Below, one piece after another: positions 1 to 8,965 of a stretch of 64,000 nt of DNA. Each line of letters starts with the position of its first letter. Position 1 is the first letter of the stretch. The notes under the pieces were generated by a model. That model was not told the origin of the DNA and made no database searches. It saw only the letters and a list, made by a program, of their open reading frames with translations. The DNA comes from an uncultured Duncaniella sp. (GTDB lineage Bacteria > Bacteroidota > Bacteroidia > Bacteroidales > Muribaculaceae). The position numbers and the translations under genes were made by a program. The stretch is from assembly GCA_910577335.1 (NCBI GenBank), contig CAJTMJ010000003.1:1-64000 (forward strand), given 5' to 3'.

Positions 1-86
1 AATTGAATTTCAATTATTTCAAAGAACTTTTATGATTTTTTAGTGGACACTAATGTATATAACTATAAAACAACAAAATTTTTCCT
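1..86. other. Leader before first gene
   Basis: AT-rich non-coding sequence at the window edge. Positions 1-15 form a perfect 7+1+7 palindrome (AATTGAA T TTCAATT). No clear TAnnTTTG element is visible, so the promoter of the following gene is unassigned. Confidence 0.4.
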
Positions 87-2132
87 ATGTATTCTAAAAT
101 TAGGTCATTGCTCGCACTGGCTTTGATCAGTGTGACTATATCCGCTTGTAATGTAGAGCGGATAGAAGTGCCGGCAGATGAATTATATGCCCGGGAATTT
201 ATCAAGCAGATAGGGATTATTGATTCCAAGCAAGATTGTAACATGGCTGTGAGGGGAGTGGTGACGGTTGTGTCATCAAAGCCTGCCGACCTGAAAGTTT
301 TAGCCGATGTCAACGGCAAACGATATTTGTTTGCGGATTATAAGAATGTTTCAGGCACCCAGGAAGTTAGTTTCGATATACCTCGTGAAGTTAAAGATGT
401 AATAGTTCGTACAGGCAATAGGAATCATGTAGTCCGACTTGGCTCTACTCTTAATCTTGATCGGGCAGGTTCACGCACTATAAATTCAAGCACCGACGAT
501 GGTTCGCCGGTGTCATATTACCCTCAAGAGGACCGGAGGGTGTTTAATGGATCGATATTGTCAAAGTTCGCATGGAATATGCCCCGTAAAGATAAGACAA
601 ATTATCAAAAAGCGATTTCTGATTATTCGTTCATATCTGAAGCGAATAAAGAGATGACCATTTATCCTGTTGATGGTAAGTTTTATATAACTAATAGTTC
701 TGATAAATCAAATTATTACAGTCATTGTCTTGGGATATACTGGCTTAATGAGGAAGATAATGGTAAGATTCGAAAAGAGAATATGCGTGATTTATATTAT
801 GGATATACCGAAGAGTTAACTTATGTTGTAACTAATGGTGACGGCTCTCAGTTGTCGATTAAAAAACCTCGAATATTTGAGTTCAATTCAGCTATAACTG
901 AAAATTGGTATGATAATATGGAAGTTACAACACGAGGTATAACATACAAATTTGCTGAGAGTGGCATTAAGTATGGATTTTATGTTAAGTTTTCAATTGT
1001 AGATGATAAAAGCGATGCTAAATTATCATTTCTTGATCCAAAAGGGGCAAGTCTGCCTAAGAAATTTGATTATGTACATTTTTCTCAAGCCTATCTGAAT
1101 GAGATATTTGGTACAGTAAACGGAATCGTAGATGAGAATGGTTTACTGGATTACCAAATTAATAGTTCGCCGACAAGGCAAAGTAAAGTTTATAATCACT
1201 CATGGAGCTCAGTTTCTGATTCAAAATATAAGCACGTTGCTGCTTGTTTCAATCCAGTAGAGTATTCTGACGGCACCACTCGCTTGTTCTTTGCATTTGA
1301 GGACGGGCAGAATGATTCTTATTTTGACTTGGCTGATATTGTTTTCATGTTTGATGAGGCGACTGTTCCGGTGGTGTACGATGAGATAGCTCAGGCGACT
1401 GTCGCTTTGCCGGGACAAACTGTCGAGCCTGATTATGAACCTTATGAATGGCTTATCGCCGCAGAGGATCTTGGCGGAATCAATGACTTTGATTTTAATG
1501 ACTTGGTAGTCAGTGTGAAATATAATGCGGTAAAAGACGGTTCCTCACCGGAATATACCGATGTAACCATAACTCCGCTCGCTGCCGGTGGCACTTTGCC
1601 TATTTATCTTATGTATGATGGCAGATTGGGTGATGATTCCACTGAAAAAACATACGTGATAGGGTCTGAATGTCATTTATGGTTAGGAGGTGGTGATTCA
1701 ACGACACCTATAAATGTACATGGCTCAGTGACACATATTTGCCCCGAAGATAAGGCGGTAGTTGTGCGTGTGCCGGGACAATTCAGTCTTGCGTCACATA
1801 TTAATAATTCAAAATGGGAGAATAATATGGGTGGATTCTGGTTGCTTGTAGACCCGGAGGAACAATTTAGTGAGGATTCACATACTTATAAAGCGACGAG
1901 TCTCTTCCCTGAGTCCGCTCGTAAAGTCCAGCCACCGATGCAGGGTGAGGGGTTCACTGCTCCGCAGATGATATGTGTAGGTACAGCTTGGGAATGGCCC
2001 TCGGAAAGGTCTTCAATTCAGACCACATACTATAATTTCACCAATTGGCTCAATGGCACCTTGGGCGAAGGGGAGAGCTGGTATGGGAGTGCCGAACATC
2101 ACAATGGCAATGTCATCAGCCGTAAACATTAA
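87..2132 (+). CDS. LruC-domain surface lipoprotein
   Basis: Predicted exported lipoprotein of 681 aa. The N-terminus is a short hydrophobic signal ending in a lipobox (TISAC, Cys about residue 21), so it is probably lipidated and sits in the outer membrane or on the surface. The C-terminal third carries the motif DLGGINDFDFNDLV near residues 461-475. That motif is typical of LruC/DUF4114/DUF4842-type beta-sandwich domains of Bacteroidetes lipoproteins, whose acidic loops suggest metal binding. The middle is unrecognised and probably beta-rich. The molecular role is unknown. It converges on the phospholipase gene, with a small hairpin between them. Confidence 0.75.
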   Translation: MYSKIRSLLALALISVTISACNVERIEVPADELYAREFIKQIGIIDSKQDCNMAVRGVVTVVSSKPADLKVLADVNGKRYLFADYKNVSGTQEVSFDIPREVKDVIVRTGNRNHVVRLGSTLNLDRAGSRTINSSTDDGSPVSYYPQEDRRVFNGSILSKFAWNMPRKDKTNYQKAISDYSFISEANKEMTIYPVDGKFYITNSSDKSNYYSHCLGIYWLNEEDNGKIRKENMRDLYYGYTEELTYVVTNGDGSQLSIKKPRIFEFNSAITENWYDNMEVTTRGITYKFAESGIKYGFYVKFSIVDDKSDAKLSFLDPKGASLPKKFDYVHFSQAYLNEIFGTVNGIVDENGLLDYQINSSPTRQSKVYNHSWSSVSDSKYKHVAACFNPVEYSDGTTRLFFAFEDGQNDSYFDLADIVFMFDEATVPVVYDEIAQATVALPGQTVEPDYEPYEWLIAAEDLGGINDFDFNDLVVSVKYNAVKDGSSPEYTDVTITPLAAGGTLPIYLMYDGRLGDDSTEKTYVIGSECHLWLGGGDSTTPINVHGSVTHICPEDKAVVVRVPGQFSLASHINNSKWENNMGGFWLLVDPEEQFSEDSHTYKATSLFPESARKVQPPMQGEGFTAPQMICVGTAWEWPSERSSIQTTYYNFTNWLNGTLGEGESWYGSAEHHNGNVISRKH

Positions 2133-2152
2133 GAGGTTATTAAACAACCTCT
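2132..2152. terminator. Hairpin between convergent genes
   Basis: AGAGGTT and AACCTCT form a 7-bp stem with a 7-nt loop, starting at the last base of the upstream stop codon and followed by CTAAATTTAA. It lies between two convergent genes and may act as a weak bidirectional terminator. The T-tract is poor. Confidence 0.45.
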
Positions 2153-2156
2153 AAAT

Positions 2157-3002
2157 TTAATAGTCGCTGAAAAGTCTTGGCTTGATTACAATACCGGCAC
2201 GCAACATGCTGTGATACTGTTTGTAGTCGAGGAGCCCTTCTCCGTAACCGTTGTAATATTGAAGGAACAGGAATTGATTGTCTCGTTTGAATATACGGTA
2301 GTTCAGCTCCACGATGGTATTGTAATTAAGCCTCCATCCTTTGCGCTTTACGAGTGTGACAGCGCATCCGAAACGTCCGTTTTGCGATGTGAAACTTGTA
2401 CCCATCTGGTATATACCGCAGTAATTTAATATATCCTTGTTCTCGGAACCGTCTATGACCGGCAACCAAAACTTGCCATGCACCACAATGGAGGGATCTA
2501 TCATGATGCTTCCACCAAGGCTCAGTCGGTTCCATGAGCGGGATGCCGCTCCGTCACGACCGTTGGACTCATGCTCGGCAATGAGGTTGATTTTCCCCAC
2601 GAACCTGTCCTTTACAAACAATGGCTTTGTCAGTCCGATACCCGGATTGAAGTTAAGATCGGTCATTGGCATGGAGTTTTCAAGCACATTCCAGAAGCAT
2701 TTTTGTGAGTAGAATAGGAATAGGTATGTCCCAAACGGCAGTGTGCTCTTGGTGAGACGCTGGGCTATGGATATTTGAAATTTTATGTTTGTGTTGTCAC
2801 GTCTGATCCCATGTCCGATGGGACATCCGAAGATGAAATAATTATCCTTGTATAATCCGAAGTATGGTCCGTCGTCAAACGCCTTGCGGATGCTGTCGGA
2901 GTTGACATCATCGTTACTTATACTTACAATCTGCGCTTCGGCGGCGAGTGGGGCACTTACCGCAAAAACTATGGCTAATATCAACGTTATGATGAGTCGC
3001 AT
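2157..3002 (-). CDS. pldA: Outer-membrane phospholipase A (OmpPLA)
   Basis: Predicted outer-membrane beta-barrel phospholipase A1 that hydrolyses acyl chains of phospholipids in the outer leaflet. The catalytic block HESNGRDG gives His144 and Ser146, and the later Asn158 in SWNR lies at the same spacing as the E. coli triad His142/Ser144/Asn156. A C-terminal YNGYGEGLLDY segment matches the conserved GYGESLIDYN region. A signal peptide (MRLIITLILAIVF...AEAQ) begins at 3002. The longer frame to 3041 is not preferred because a -7 element, TATATTTG, at 3029-3036 places the transcript start downstream of it. The protein is 281 aa, close to the family length. Confidence 0.85.
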   Translation of the reverse strand: MRLIITLILAIVFAVSAPLAAEAQIVSISNDDVNSDSIRKAFDDGPYFGLYKDNYFIFGCPIGHGIRRDNTNIKFQISIAQRLTKSTLPFGTYLFLFYSQKCFWNVLENSMPMTDLNFNPGIGLTKPLFVKDRFVGKINLIAEHESNGRDGAASRSWNRLSLGGSIMIDPSIVVHGKFWLPVIDGSENKDILNYCGIYQMGTSFTSQNGRFGCAVTLVKRKGWRLNYNTIVELNYRIFKRDNQFLFLQYYNGYGEGLLDYKQYHSMLRAGIVIKPRLFSDY

Positions 3003-3028
3003 AATGTGGATCTGTGATTTTATGAGTG

Positions 3029-3036
3029 CAAATATA
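3029..3036 (-). promoter_or_regulatory. -7 element of pldA
   Basis: Minus-strand TATATTTGC matches the Bacteroidetes TAnnTTTG consensus. It sits about 27 bases upstream of the chosen pldA start and helps decide that start. No good -33 TTTG was found at 19-21 bases. Confidence 0.55.
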
Positions 3037-3099
3037 CTCACTAAATGTCGAATTTGAGAGAAAAAATGTAATTTAGTTCTCTTTTCGGCTTATAAGTTG

Positions 3100-3107
3100 T
3101 ACTTTTG
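3100..3107 (+). promoter_or_regulatory. -7 element of thioredoxin-like lipoprotein gene
   Basis: TACTTTTG matches TAnnTTTG and lies 24 bases before the ATG at 3131. A weak TTTAG upstream could serve as -33 at slightly long spacing. Confidence 0.5.
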
Positions 3108-3130
3108 TATCATAAACAAGCTAAATCATT

Positions 3131-4291
3131 ATGACACGCCACATATATCTGTTAGTTATTATGCTGCTTGGGGTCGTTATGACCGGTTGCGGCAACGATG
3201 ACGAATTTGTGATTAATTGCCGTATTAAGGACCTCGGCGACAAGGGTGTTGAAATGGTATATTTCAACCGAGGATTGCAACGTGTGTCCTTCCACCCCGA
3301 TGACGGGAAAGTGACACTTCGAGGGTCGTCACCCGACCTTACCCCGGTAGAGGTTTTCACCCTTGACAATCGTTTGCTCTTCACCTGCGTTGCCAAGAAC
3401 GGTGATGAACTTGAGGTTAAGCTCGACCCTTCAAAGGTTGGCGCAATAACCATAGAAGGAAATGATATATCCGAGCAGTATGCAAAATTCATCAGCACGA
3501 ATGCGGAAACACTTGTGAACACACGTGATGCCGCCGGTATAAATGCTCTTATAACCAAGGAGGTTACCGCCCATCCCGACCGTATATCATCGGCTCTGAT
3601 TCTGATGACGATGTTCCATGCTCCCGGATATGAGATGCTTGCTGACTCGCTGATTCATATTCTTGTACCCGAAGCGCGTCCGTCAGCTCTTATGAAAAGT
3701 TTTGCGGCATTGGTGGGTGAGCAGGTATCGACAAGTGCCAGAGGGAATGTGAGAGGTATGACTTTTCACACCGGGCGTGATACGGTTAACGGTCATGACA
3801 CCATCGTGCGGTTTATGCCTACATTCCATTCCTACGGGCTTCTGGTGTTTGTGAGCGATCGTAAGAGCGATACCATTACAAACCGTCTGAATGAGCTTAT
3901 TAAGGATTATCATAGACGTAGGTTGGAGATTATGGAACTCTCTTTCCAAAGCGACAGTGCGACTTGGCGCAGGTCTATACGCATCGATAGCGCAAAGTGG
4001 ACTCAGGCTTGGGTTCCCGGTGGTAATGCCGCTTCACAGATACGTAATCTTGCCGTACCTACCACTCCGTTTTTCATAGTTACTGACAGCCTTGGCAAGC
4101 AGTTATACAGAGGTCGTTCTATAGCTTCTGCGGTAGATACTTTGCGGTATCGCTTGAAAGAGCATCTGATTTCCGACAGTGTTACTACTGCATCTGATAG
4201 TATTCTCCCTCCCGATAACTCGGATAGCCATAAGCTTGAACCGGTTAAGCGTCCGCAAAATCAGAAGCTTAAGCCTGCCAAAGTGCAATAA
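3131..4291 (+). CDS. Lipoprotein with degenerate thioredoxin-like domain
   Basis: Lipoprotein of 386 aa with lipobox VVMTGC near residue 20. The N-terminal half resembles the DUF4369 domain found in front of TlpA/AhpC-type thioredoxin domains in Bacteroidetes (INCRIKDLGDKGVEM and TIEGN-like strands). The C-terminal half retains a thioredoxin-fold signature around VPTTPFFIVTDSLGK, which includes the cis-proline region. No CxxC is visible, so redox activity is doubtful. It lies just upstream of another lipoprotein gene on the same strand and may be co-transcribed with it. Function is unknown; an envelope folding or binding role is an inference. Confidence 0.65.
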   Translation: MTRHIYLLVIMLLGVVMTGCGNDDEFVINCRIKDLGDKGVEMVYFNRGLQRVSFHPDDGKVTLRGSSPDLTPVEVFTLDNRLLFTCVAKNGDELEVKLDPSKVGAITIEGNDISEQYAKFISTNAETLVNTRDAAGINALITKEVTAHPDRISSALILMTMFHAPGYEMLADSLIHILVPEARPSALMKSFAALVGEQVSTSARGNVRGMTFHTGRDTVNGHDTIVRFMPTFHSYGLLVFVSDRKSDTITNRLNELIKDYHRRRLEIMELSFQSDSATWRRSIRIDSAKWTQAWVPGGNAASQIRNLAVPTTPFFIVTDSLGKQLYRGRSIASAVDTLRYRLKEHLISDSVTTASDSILPPDNSDSHKLEPVKRPQNQKLKPAKVQ

Positions 4292-4313
4292 AATCATGCT
4301 GATAGCGTTAGTT

Positions 4314-4344
4314 ATTTAGGGTAGCCCTCATGGCTATCCTAAAT
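4314..4344 (+). promoter_or_regulatory. 13-bp hairpin directly before a start codon
   Basis: ATTTAGGGTAGCC pairs with GGCTATCCTAAAT around a CTCAT loop, 13 pairs including one G-U. It begins 22 bases after the previous stop and ends 7 bases before the ATG at 4352. There is no T-run after it, so it could be a leader structure covering the ribosome entry region or a poor attenuator or terminator. Confidence 0.5.
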
Positions 4345-4351
4345 TTGACTT

Positions 4352-5776
4352 ATGATAACGAAATCCCCGATTACAATACTCTTTTTAATAATCACAGCCA
4401 TGCTCATGCAGGGATGCATCGAGGATGGCATTGACACCTCATCGTCGTCTCAACCTTTATTTTCTACCGAAACAGTAGATTTGGGAACCGTGTTTACTGG
4501 TGAACGCACCCCTACTACTCGTCTGATGGTATATAACCGTCATGACAAAGTGATGAACATAAGTGACATATCTCTTCATGGAGGTGATGACTGTTTCCGC
4601 ATTAATGTTGATGGTATGGCTGGTCGGGAATTTAAGGATGTGGAGATACGCCCAAAGGATTCCATTTATATTTTTGTGGACGCTCTCTTGCCCGAGATGG
4701 ATCGTCCGATACCTGCGGAGAGGGTAGGGCATATAGATTTTGTCACCAACGGAGTCACTACGTCTGTTAAGTTGCAGGCTGTCGGGCAGGATGTGGTGCG
4801 CCTGAGGGGGAAATCATTAGATGCTGACACACGCCTTGATAACACATATCCCTATCAGGTATTCGATTCGTTGATAGTGGAGAAAGATGTCACTCTGACT
4901 ATCCCTAAGGGTACTAAACTACATTTTCACGATAGGAGCTATATGCGTGTGTATGGCACACTGGTAACTGAGGGGACATTTGACGCTCCGGTGGATTTAT
5001 GCGGCGACCGTATGGGTAATGTGGTCGGTGAGATACCTTTTGACCTAATGGCATCGCAATGGCAGGGATTGGAGTTCGCTGCCGGTAGCCGTGACAATAA
5101 TCTCAGCCATACCTTTGTGCGTAACACTGTCGGAGGGGTTGTGGCTAACCGAGGTACAGATATACGATTCCTTAATTGCCGTCTGCGAAATTCTGCCAGA
5201 TATCCCCTCAGTGCCGCTCATGCTGATATACGGCTCATAGGGTGTGAAATTGCCGATGGCGGTGAGGGTGTGATGAAACTTACCGGCGGCAATGTGGTGG
5301 CTAATCACTGCACTTTTGCGAACTATTACCTGTTCTCACCGATAAGAGGTGCCATGGTGCAGTTTGAACACTATGACGCTGCTTCGTCTGACGGGTCAGG
5401 TCTCCCGGTTCTGTCAGCTGATTTTTCAAACTGTATCTTTTACGGTTTAGGGACTGAGTTATCGGTCAAGAGCTTCGCTTCTGATAATACTGTCGGTGAT
5501 TCTGAAAATGGCGTATGTTTCCGCCATTGCCTGTTTGGGAGCAATGGTTCGGACGATGCTAATTTCATTGATTGTGTTTGGGGGATGGATCCTCTTTACG
5601 GCACGGTCAGGGATGAATATCTGTTCGACTATCGTCTGCGTCCCGGCTCTCCAGCCATCAACACAGCCGATCCTGCGCTCACACATCCCGATGCTGCCAC
5701 CGATATCTACGGTATCCACCGCCTCCCAACCCCCAATCTCGGAGCCTACCAGTCAGTCTGTGACTTTTTTGAATAG
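4352..5776 (+). CDS. Parallel beta-helix lipoprotein with choice-of-anchor-Q-like end
   Basis: Lipoprotein of 474 aa with lipobox MLMQGC near residue 22. After an N-terminal beta-sandwich-like part, the middle (about residues 200-400) shows short repeating strands such as LIGCEIADGGEGVMKL and VVANHCTFANY, typical of right-handed parallel beta-helix proteins. The C-terminus, RPGSPAINTADP followed by DIYGIHRLPTPNLGAYQ, matches the choice-of-anchor Q type ending of secreted beta-helix proteins. A surface carbohydrate-binding or lyase-like role is possible, but no catalytic residues can be assigned. Its 3' end overlaps the convergent TPR gene by 24 bases. Confidence 0.65.
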   Translation: MITKSPITILFLIITAMLMQGCIEDGIDTSSSSQPLFSTETVDLGTVFTGERTPTTRLMVYNRHDKVMNISDISLHGGDDCFRINVDGMAGREFKDVEIRPKDSIYIFVDALLPEMDRPIPAERVGHIDFVTNGVTTSVKLQAVGQDVVRLRGKSLDADTRLDNTYPYQVFDSLIVEKDVTLTIPKGTKLHFHDRSYMRVYGTLVTEGTFDAPVDLCGDRMGNVVGEIPFDLMASQWQGLEFAAGSRDNNLSHTFVRNTVGGVVANRGTDIRFLNCRLRNSARYPLSAAHADIRLIGCEIADGGEGVMKLTGGNVVANHCTFANYYLFSPIRGAMVQFEHYDAASSDGSGLPVLSADFSNCIFYGLGTELSVKSFASDNTVGDSENGVCFRHCLFGSNGSDDANFIDCVWGMDPLYGTVRDEYLFDYRLRPGSPAINTADPALTHPDAATDIYGIHRLPTPNLGAYQSVCDFFE

Positions 5777-7360
5777 GATTGAGTATTTGTTGAGGAGGTC
5801 GTTGAAGCGTGGGTCTGAACGGAGTGGGGCTACGTTCACACGAGCGTCATCGTTATTGGTCCAGTTGTGATAATTGGCATACCCTTTTTCGAGTGAGGTT
5901 GCCATGCATTTGAAGGCTTTGTCAAAATCGCCGCTTTGGGCATAGTAACATGTCGCATAGTAGTTGACTTCGCCGTCATAATCCTTGGCAGTTGCAAGCA
6001 CTCGTTGCATCCAAGTGTCACCTTCCTCTTTTTTGTCAAGGAACAGGAGTGCGAATCCACGCATGGATGAGATTTCATCTATGGGTAAATCCATGTCAAG
6101 CACACGTTCATAACAGCGTTTCGCATTGGTTTCCTGCTTGCGGTAATCAGCAAGAACCCATCCGCGGAGAAGAGCCAAATAAGGATCTTCCGGGTTATTC
6201 ATCGCTGCCTCGCTGAAACATACCGATGCGTCTGCGGCATCACCTGCCGACAGTTCCGCAAGCCCTTTGGCTATGAGTGCGTCATTGGACTCTGGTTCTT
6301 TTTCAAGCGCTTTTTCAGCACATGAGATGGCTGATTCGGTATTGCCGAGGGCACGTTCGATGCGTGATTTCAACACGTAATAGAATGTGTTGTCATTAGT
6401 GGCACTGATGGCATAGTCGATATTGACTTCGGCTATGTCGTAATTTCCAAGAGCATAATAACATTCGGCAAGTGAGGCATTAATGCCGGGATATGAGTCG
6501 AGATGTTCATTTATTATGCGGTCGTAGTCGGAAATCGCTGCGAGATAGTTGCAATGACCCTGTGCTATCATGGCACGAAGGAAGTAGAATATACCGTTCT
6601 TGGGTGCCTGTCGGATAGCGCCTGATATGCCGCTGATCACCACCGGATAATTTGTGCGTGAGAGTGATACCAGTTCACGGATGGCTTTTGGAGTGCTCTC
6701 TTGGTCGGTTGATATGGCTACCAGATAGTCCTGAACGGCTCCTTGGTCATTTTCCATCATGGTGCGCACCGCTGCTCGACGCATATATACTTGGCTGTTG
6801 GTCGGTGTGAGAGCCACAGCTTGGTCACACAATTCCTCTGCGATGCCGATATTGTTCTCCTTCACGGCTGTGCGGGCGAGTCCGAACAGAGCTTCCTGAC
6901 TCCTTGGATTCATGAGTTGGAGTTGGCGGAAATCAGCCTTAGCCTCATTGTATCTTCCGAGATTATAGAGAGCTGTGGCACGTTGATAAGTGGCTATGTA
7001 GTTTGCCGGATCATTAGCAAGCACGGCATTAAGGTCGGTCAAAGCCTGCTCATCCTTATGGAGCATCATGTATATGTTAGCTCTGAGTTCAAGTGCCTGC
7101 TGAGTGTCAAATTCGCTGTTTTCGGCATATTTGAATCCCATGTTTATATCATCGAGCGCACGCAGGTAGTCCCCGCACTTATAATATATGTTGGCTCGAC
7201 GAAACAAAACATCTGCGTCATGAGGATCTTCTTCAAGGAGTTGGTCGTAAGTCTTCATCAGAGTTTGCGTCATCGGGTTATCCATGGGATTCTGAGAGAA
7301 ACTTACGAGGGTAGAGGCGGTAATGAATAGAAATGATAATAACGAATGTTTTAAGTTCAT
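5753..7360 (-). CDS. Secreted tetratricopeptide-repeat protein
   Basis: Protein of 535 aa with an N-terminal signal peptide (MNLKHSLLSFLFITASTLVSFS). Successive TPR-like helical pairs fill nearly the whole length, for example DVLFRRANIYYKCGDYLRAL, ATALYNLGRYNEAKADF and SLAECYYALGNYDIAEV. TPR arrays mediate protein-protein contacts; no enzyme domain is visible. It follows kdsA at 39 bases on the same strand and is probably the last gene of that series. Periplasmic scaffold or chaperone-like function is an inference. Confidence 0.8.
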   Translation of the reverse strand: MNLKHSLLSFLFITASTLVSFSQNPMDNPMTQTLMKTYDQLLEEDPHDADVLFRRANIYYKCGDYLRALDDINMGFKYAENSEFDTQQALELRANIYMMLHKDEQALTDLNAVLANDPANYIATYQRATALYNLGRYNEAKADFRQLQLMNPRSQEALFGLARTAVKENNIGIAEELCDQAVALTPTNSQVYMRRAAVRTMMENDQGAVQDYLVAISTDQESTPKAIRELVSLSRTNYPVVISGISGAIRQAPKNGIFYFLRAMIAQGHCNYLAAISDYDRIINEHLDSYPGINASLAECYYALGNYDIAEVNIDYAISATNDNTFYYVLKSRIERALGNTESAISCAEKALEKEPESNDALIAKGLAELSAGDAADASVCFSEAAMNNPEDPYLALLRGWVLADYRKQETNAKRCYERVLDMDLPIDEISSMRGFALLFLDKKEEGDTWMQRVLATAKDYDGEVNYYATCYYAQSGDFDKAFKCMATSLEKGYANYHNWTNNDDARVNVAPLRSDPRFNDLLNKYSILFKKVTD

Positions 7361-7399
7361 CGTAGTACGTATGTTTACCTATTGGAAATTTAATATTGC

Positions 7400-8209
7400 T
7401 TAGAACTGATTGATTGTCAGACGTATTGCCGCAAGACGACGAAGAAGCTCTGGCAGTTGTGCGAGGGGAAGCATGTTGGCTCCGTCGCTTTTGGCTACAG
7501 AGGGATTCTGATGGGTCTCCAAGAAGAGTCCGTCAGCACCGACCGCAACACCGGCACGTGCGATTGTCTCAATCAGGTCAGGACGACCGCCGGTCACACC
7601 CTTTGACTGGTTGGGCTGCTGAAGTGAATGGGTCACATCAAGTATCACCGGCGCACCGAAGCGTTGCATCTCAGGTATGCCTCTGTAATCCACTATTAAA
7701 TCCTGATAGCCGAATGAAACACCGCGCTCGGTGAGAGCCACGTTATCATTGCCGGCATCACGAACCTTCTGTAAGGCGAATTGCATGGCTTCCGGTGACA
7801 GAAATTGTCCCTTCTTTATATTCACTGCACGTCCTGTGCGGGCTGCGGCTACAAGAAGGTCGGTCTGTCGGCACAAGAAAGCCGGAATCTGTAGCACATC
7901 TACAAATTCGGCAGCCATCGCAGCTTCTTCAGCGGTATGGATATCGGTTACAACGGGTATTTTGAATGTGTCACGTACTTTTGAGAGGATTTTAAGGGCC
8001 TCGAGGTCTCCTATACCGGTGAATGAATCAAGACGTGAGCGGTTGGCTTTGCGGTAAGAGCCTTTGAACACGTATGGTATTCCAAGCTCCGAAGTTATCT
8101 TCAAAGCTGTTTCGGCTATTTCCATTGCCATGCTTTCACCCTCTATCACACAGGGCCCGGCAAGCAGGAAAAATTGAGTTTGTAATGAATATTCTTTGAA
8201 TGTAAACAT
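7400..8209 (-). CDS. kdsA: 3-deoxy-8-phosphooctulonate synthase, metal-dependent class
   Basis: Condenses phosphoenolpyruvate with arabinose 5-phosphate to Kdo-8-phosphate for the lipid A inner core. Family motifs are clear: GIPYVFKGSYRKANRS, PAFLCRQTDLL, VNIKKGQFLSP and DVTHSLQ. The metal ligands of the class II enzyme are present: Cys20 in AGPC, His194, Glu231 and Asp242. Their spacing is identical to Aquifex Cys11/His185/Glu222/Asp233. The E. coli type has Asn at the Cys position, so this one should need a divalent metal. Length 269 aa is normal. It lies between rsmE and the TPR gene on the same strand. Confidence 0.95.
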   Translation of the reverse strand: MFTFKEYSLQTQFFLLAGPCVIEGESMAMEIAETALKITSELGIPYVFKGSYRKANRSRLDSFTGIGDLEALKILSKVRDTFKIPVVTDIHTAEEAAMAAEFVDVLQIPAFLCRQTDLLVAAARTGRAVNIKKGQFLSPEAMQFALQKVRDAGNDNVALTERGVSFGYQDLIVDYRGIPEMQRFGAPVILDVTHSLQQPNQSKGVTGGRPDLIETIARAGVAVGADGLFLETHQNPSVAKSDGANMLPLAQLPELLRRLAAIRLTINQF

Positions 8210-8254
8210 TTTGTGACAATGATTGGGGACTGTGAGATCTGTCCCTATATTGGT

Positions 8255-8965
8255 TTATGAGTTGAGTTGATCTATTACATGACAGGTGGAGAGAGCGAAG
8301 AGAGCGGCTGTTTCCGTGCGCAGACGGTTGTCGCCGAGAGTGACCGGCTTAAAACCGGCATCGAGTGTAGCCCGAATTTCCGCAGGAGTGAAGTCACCTT
8401 CCGGACCTATTAAAATGAGAGTGTCAAGTCCCGGTTGATAGCTGCGGGCGAGGTTGACACGTGGAATTTCCGGATCGCAGTAAGCGACAAATTTTTGCGA
8501 GTCCGGCATCATTGTGATAAGCGAATGTAGCGGAGTCATCGGTTCGATTACGGGACGGGTGGCTTTGAGCGATTGCTTCATTGCCGCTACAGCAATTTTC
8601 TCAAGCCGCTCAACCTTGATTTCCCTGCGCCCGCTTCGGTCGGTGAGCAGAGGGATGATGCGGTTTACACCTATCTCTGTCATCTTTTCCACGAGCCATT
8701 CCATCCGGTCGAGATGCTTGGTGGGTGCTACCGCCACGGCAAGCTGTTGGCTCCATGGGAGAGGTTGAGGATATGAGTCCAGTATCTCCACTCCGGCATG
8801 TTTGGAATGTGCGTCTACCAAACGGCATGTGTACACATTCCCCTTGCCGTCTATCACCTGCAGCTCATCCCCCTCCTTCATTCGAAGCACACGCACGGCG
8901 TGCCGGGAGTCACTTTCAGGCAACACTAACTCTTCTGCTATATTTGGAGAATAGAATTGTATCAT
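8255..8965 (-). CDS. rsmE: 16S rRNA m3U1498 methyltransferase
   Basis: SPOUT-class methyltransferase that N3-methylates U1498 of 16S rRNA using SAM. The start MIQFYSP, the PUA-like N-terminal part with HAVRVLRMKEGDELQV, and the knot region LILIGPEGDFTPAEI followed by LGDNRLRTETA are characteristic. Length 236 aa is normal. Its start overlaps the stop of the upstream transporter gene by 4 bases (ATGA), which suggests translational coupling. Confidence 0.95.
   Translation of the reverse strand: MIQFYSPNIAEELVLPESDSRHAVRVLRMKEGDELQVIDGKGNVYTCRLVDAHSKHAGVEILDSYPQPLPWSQQLAVAVAPTKHLDRMEWLVEKMTEIGVNRIIPLLTDRSGRREIKVERLEKIAVAAMKQSLKATRPVIEPMTPLHSLITMMPDSQKFVAYCDPEIPRVNLARSYQPGLDTLILIGPEGDFTPAEIRATLDAGFKPVTLGDNRLRTETAALFALSTCHVIDQLNS

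Noticed and set aside
3131..4291. Active thioredoxin/AhpC-type enzyme
   Set aside because: The fold signature is visible but no CxxC or peroxidatic cysteine block is present in the expected place.
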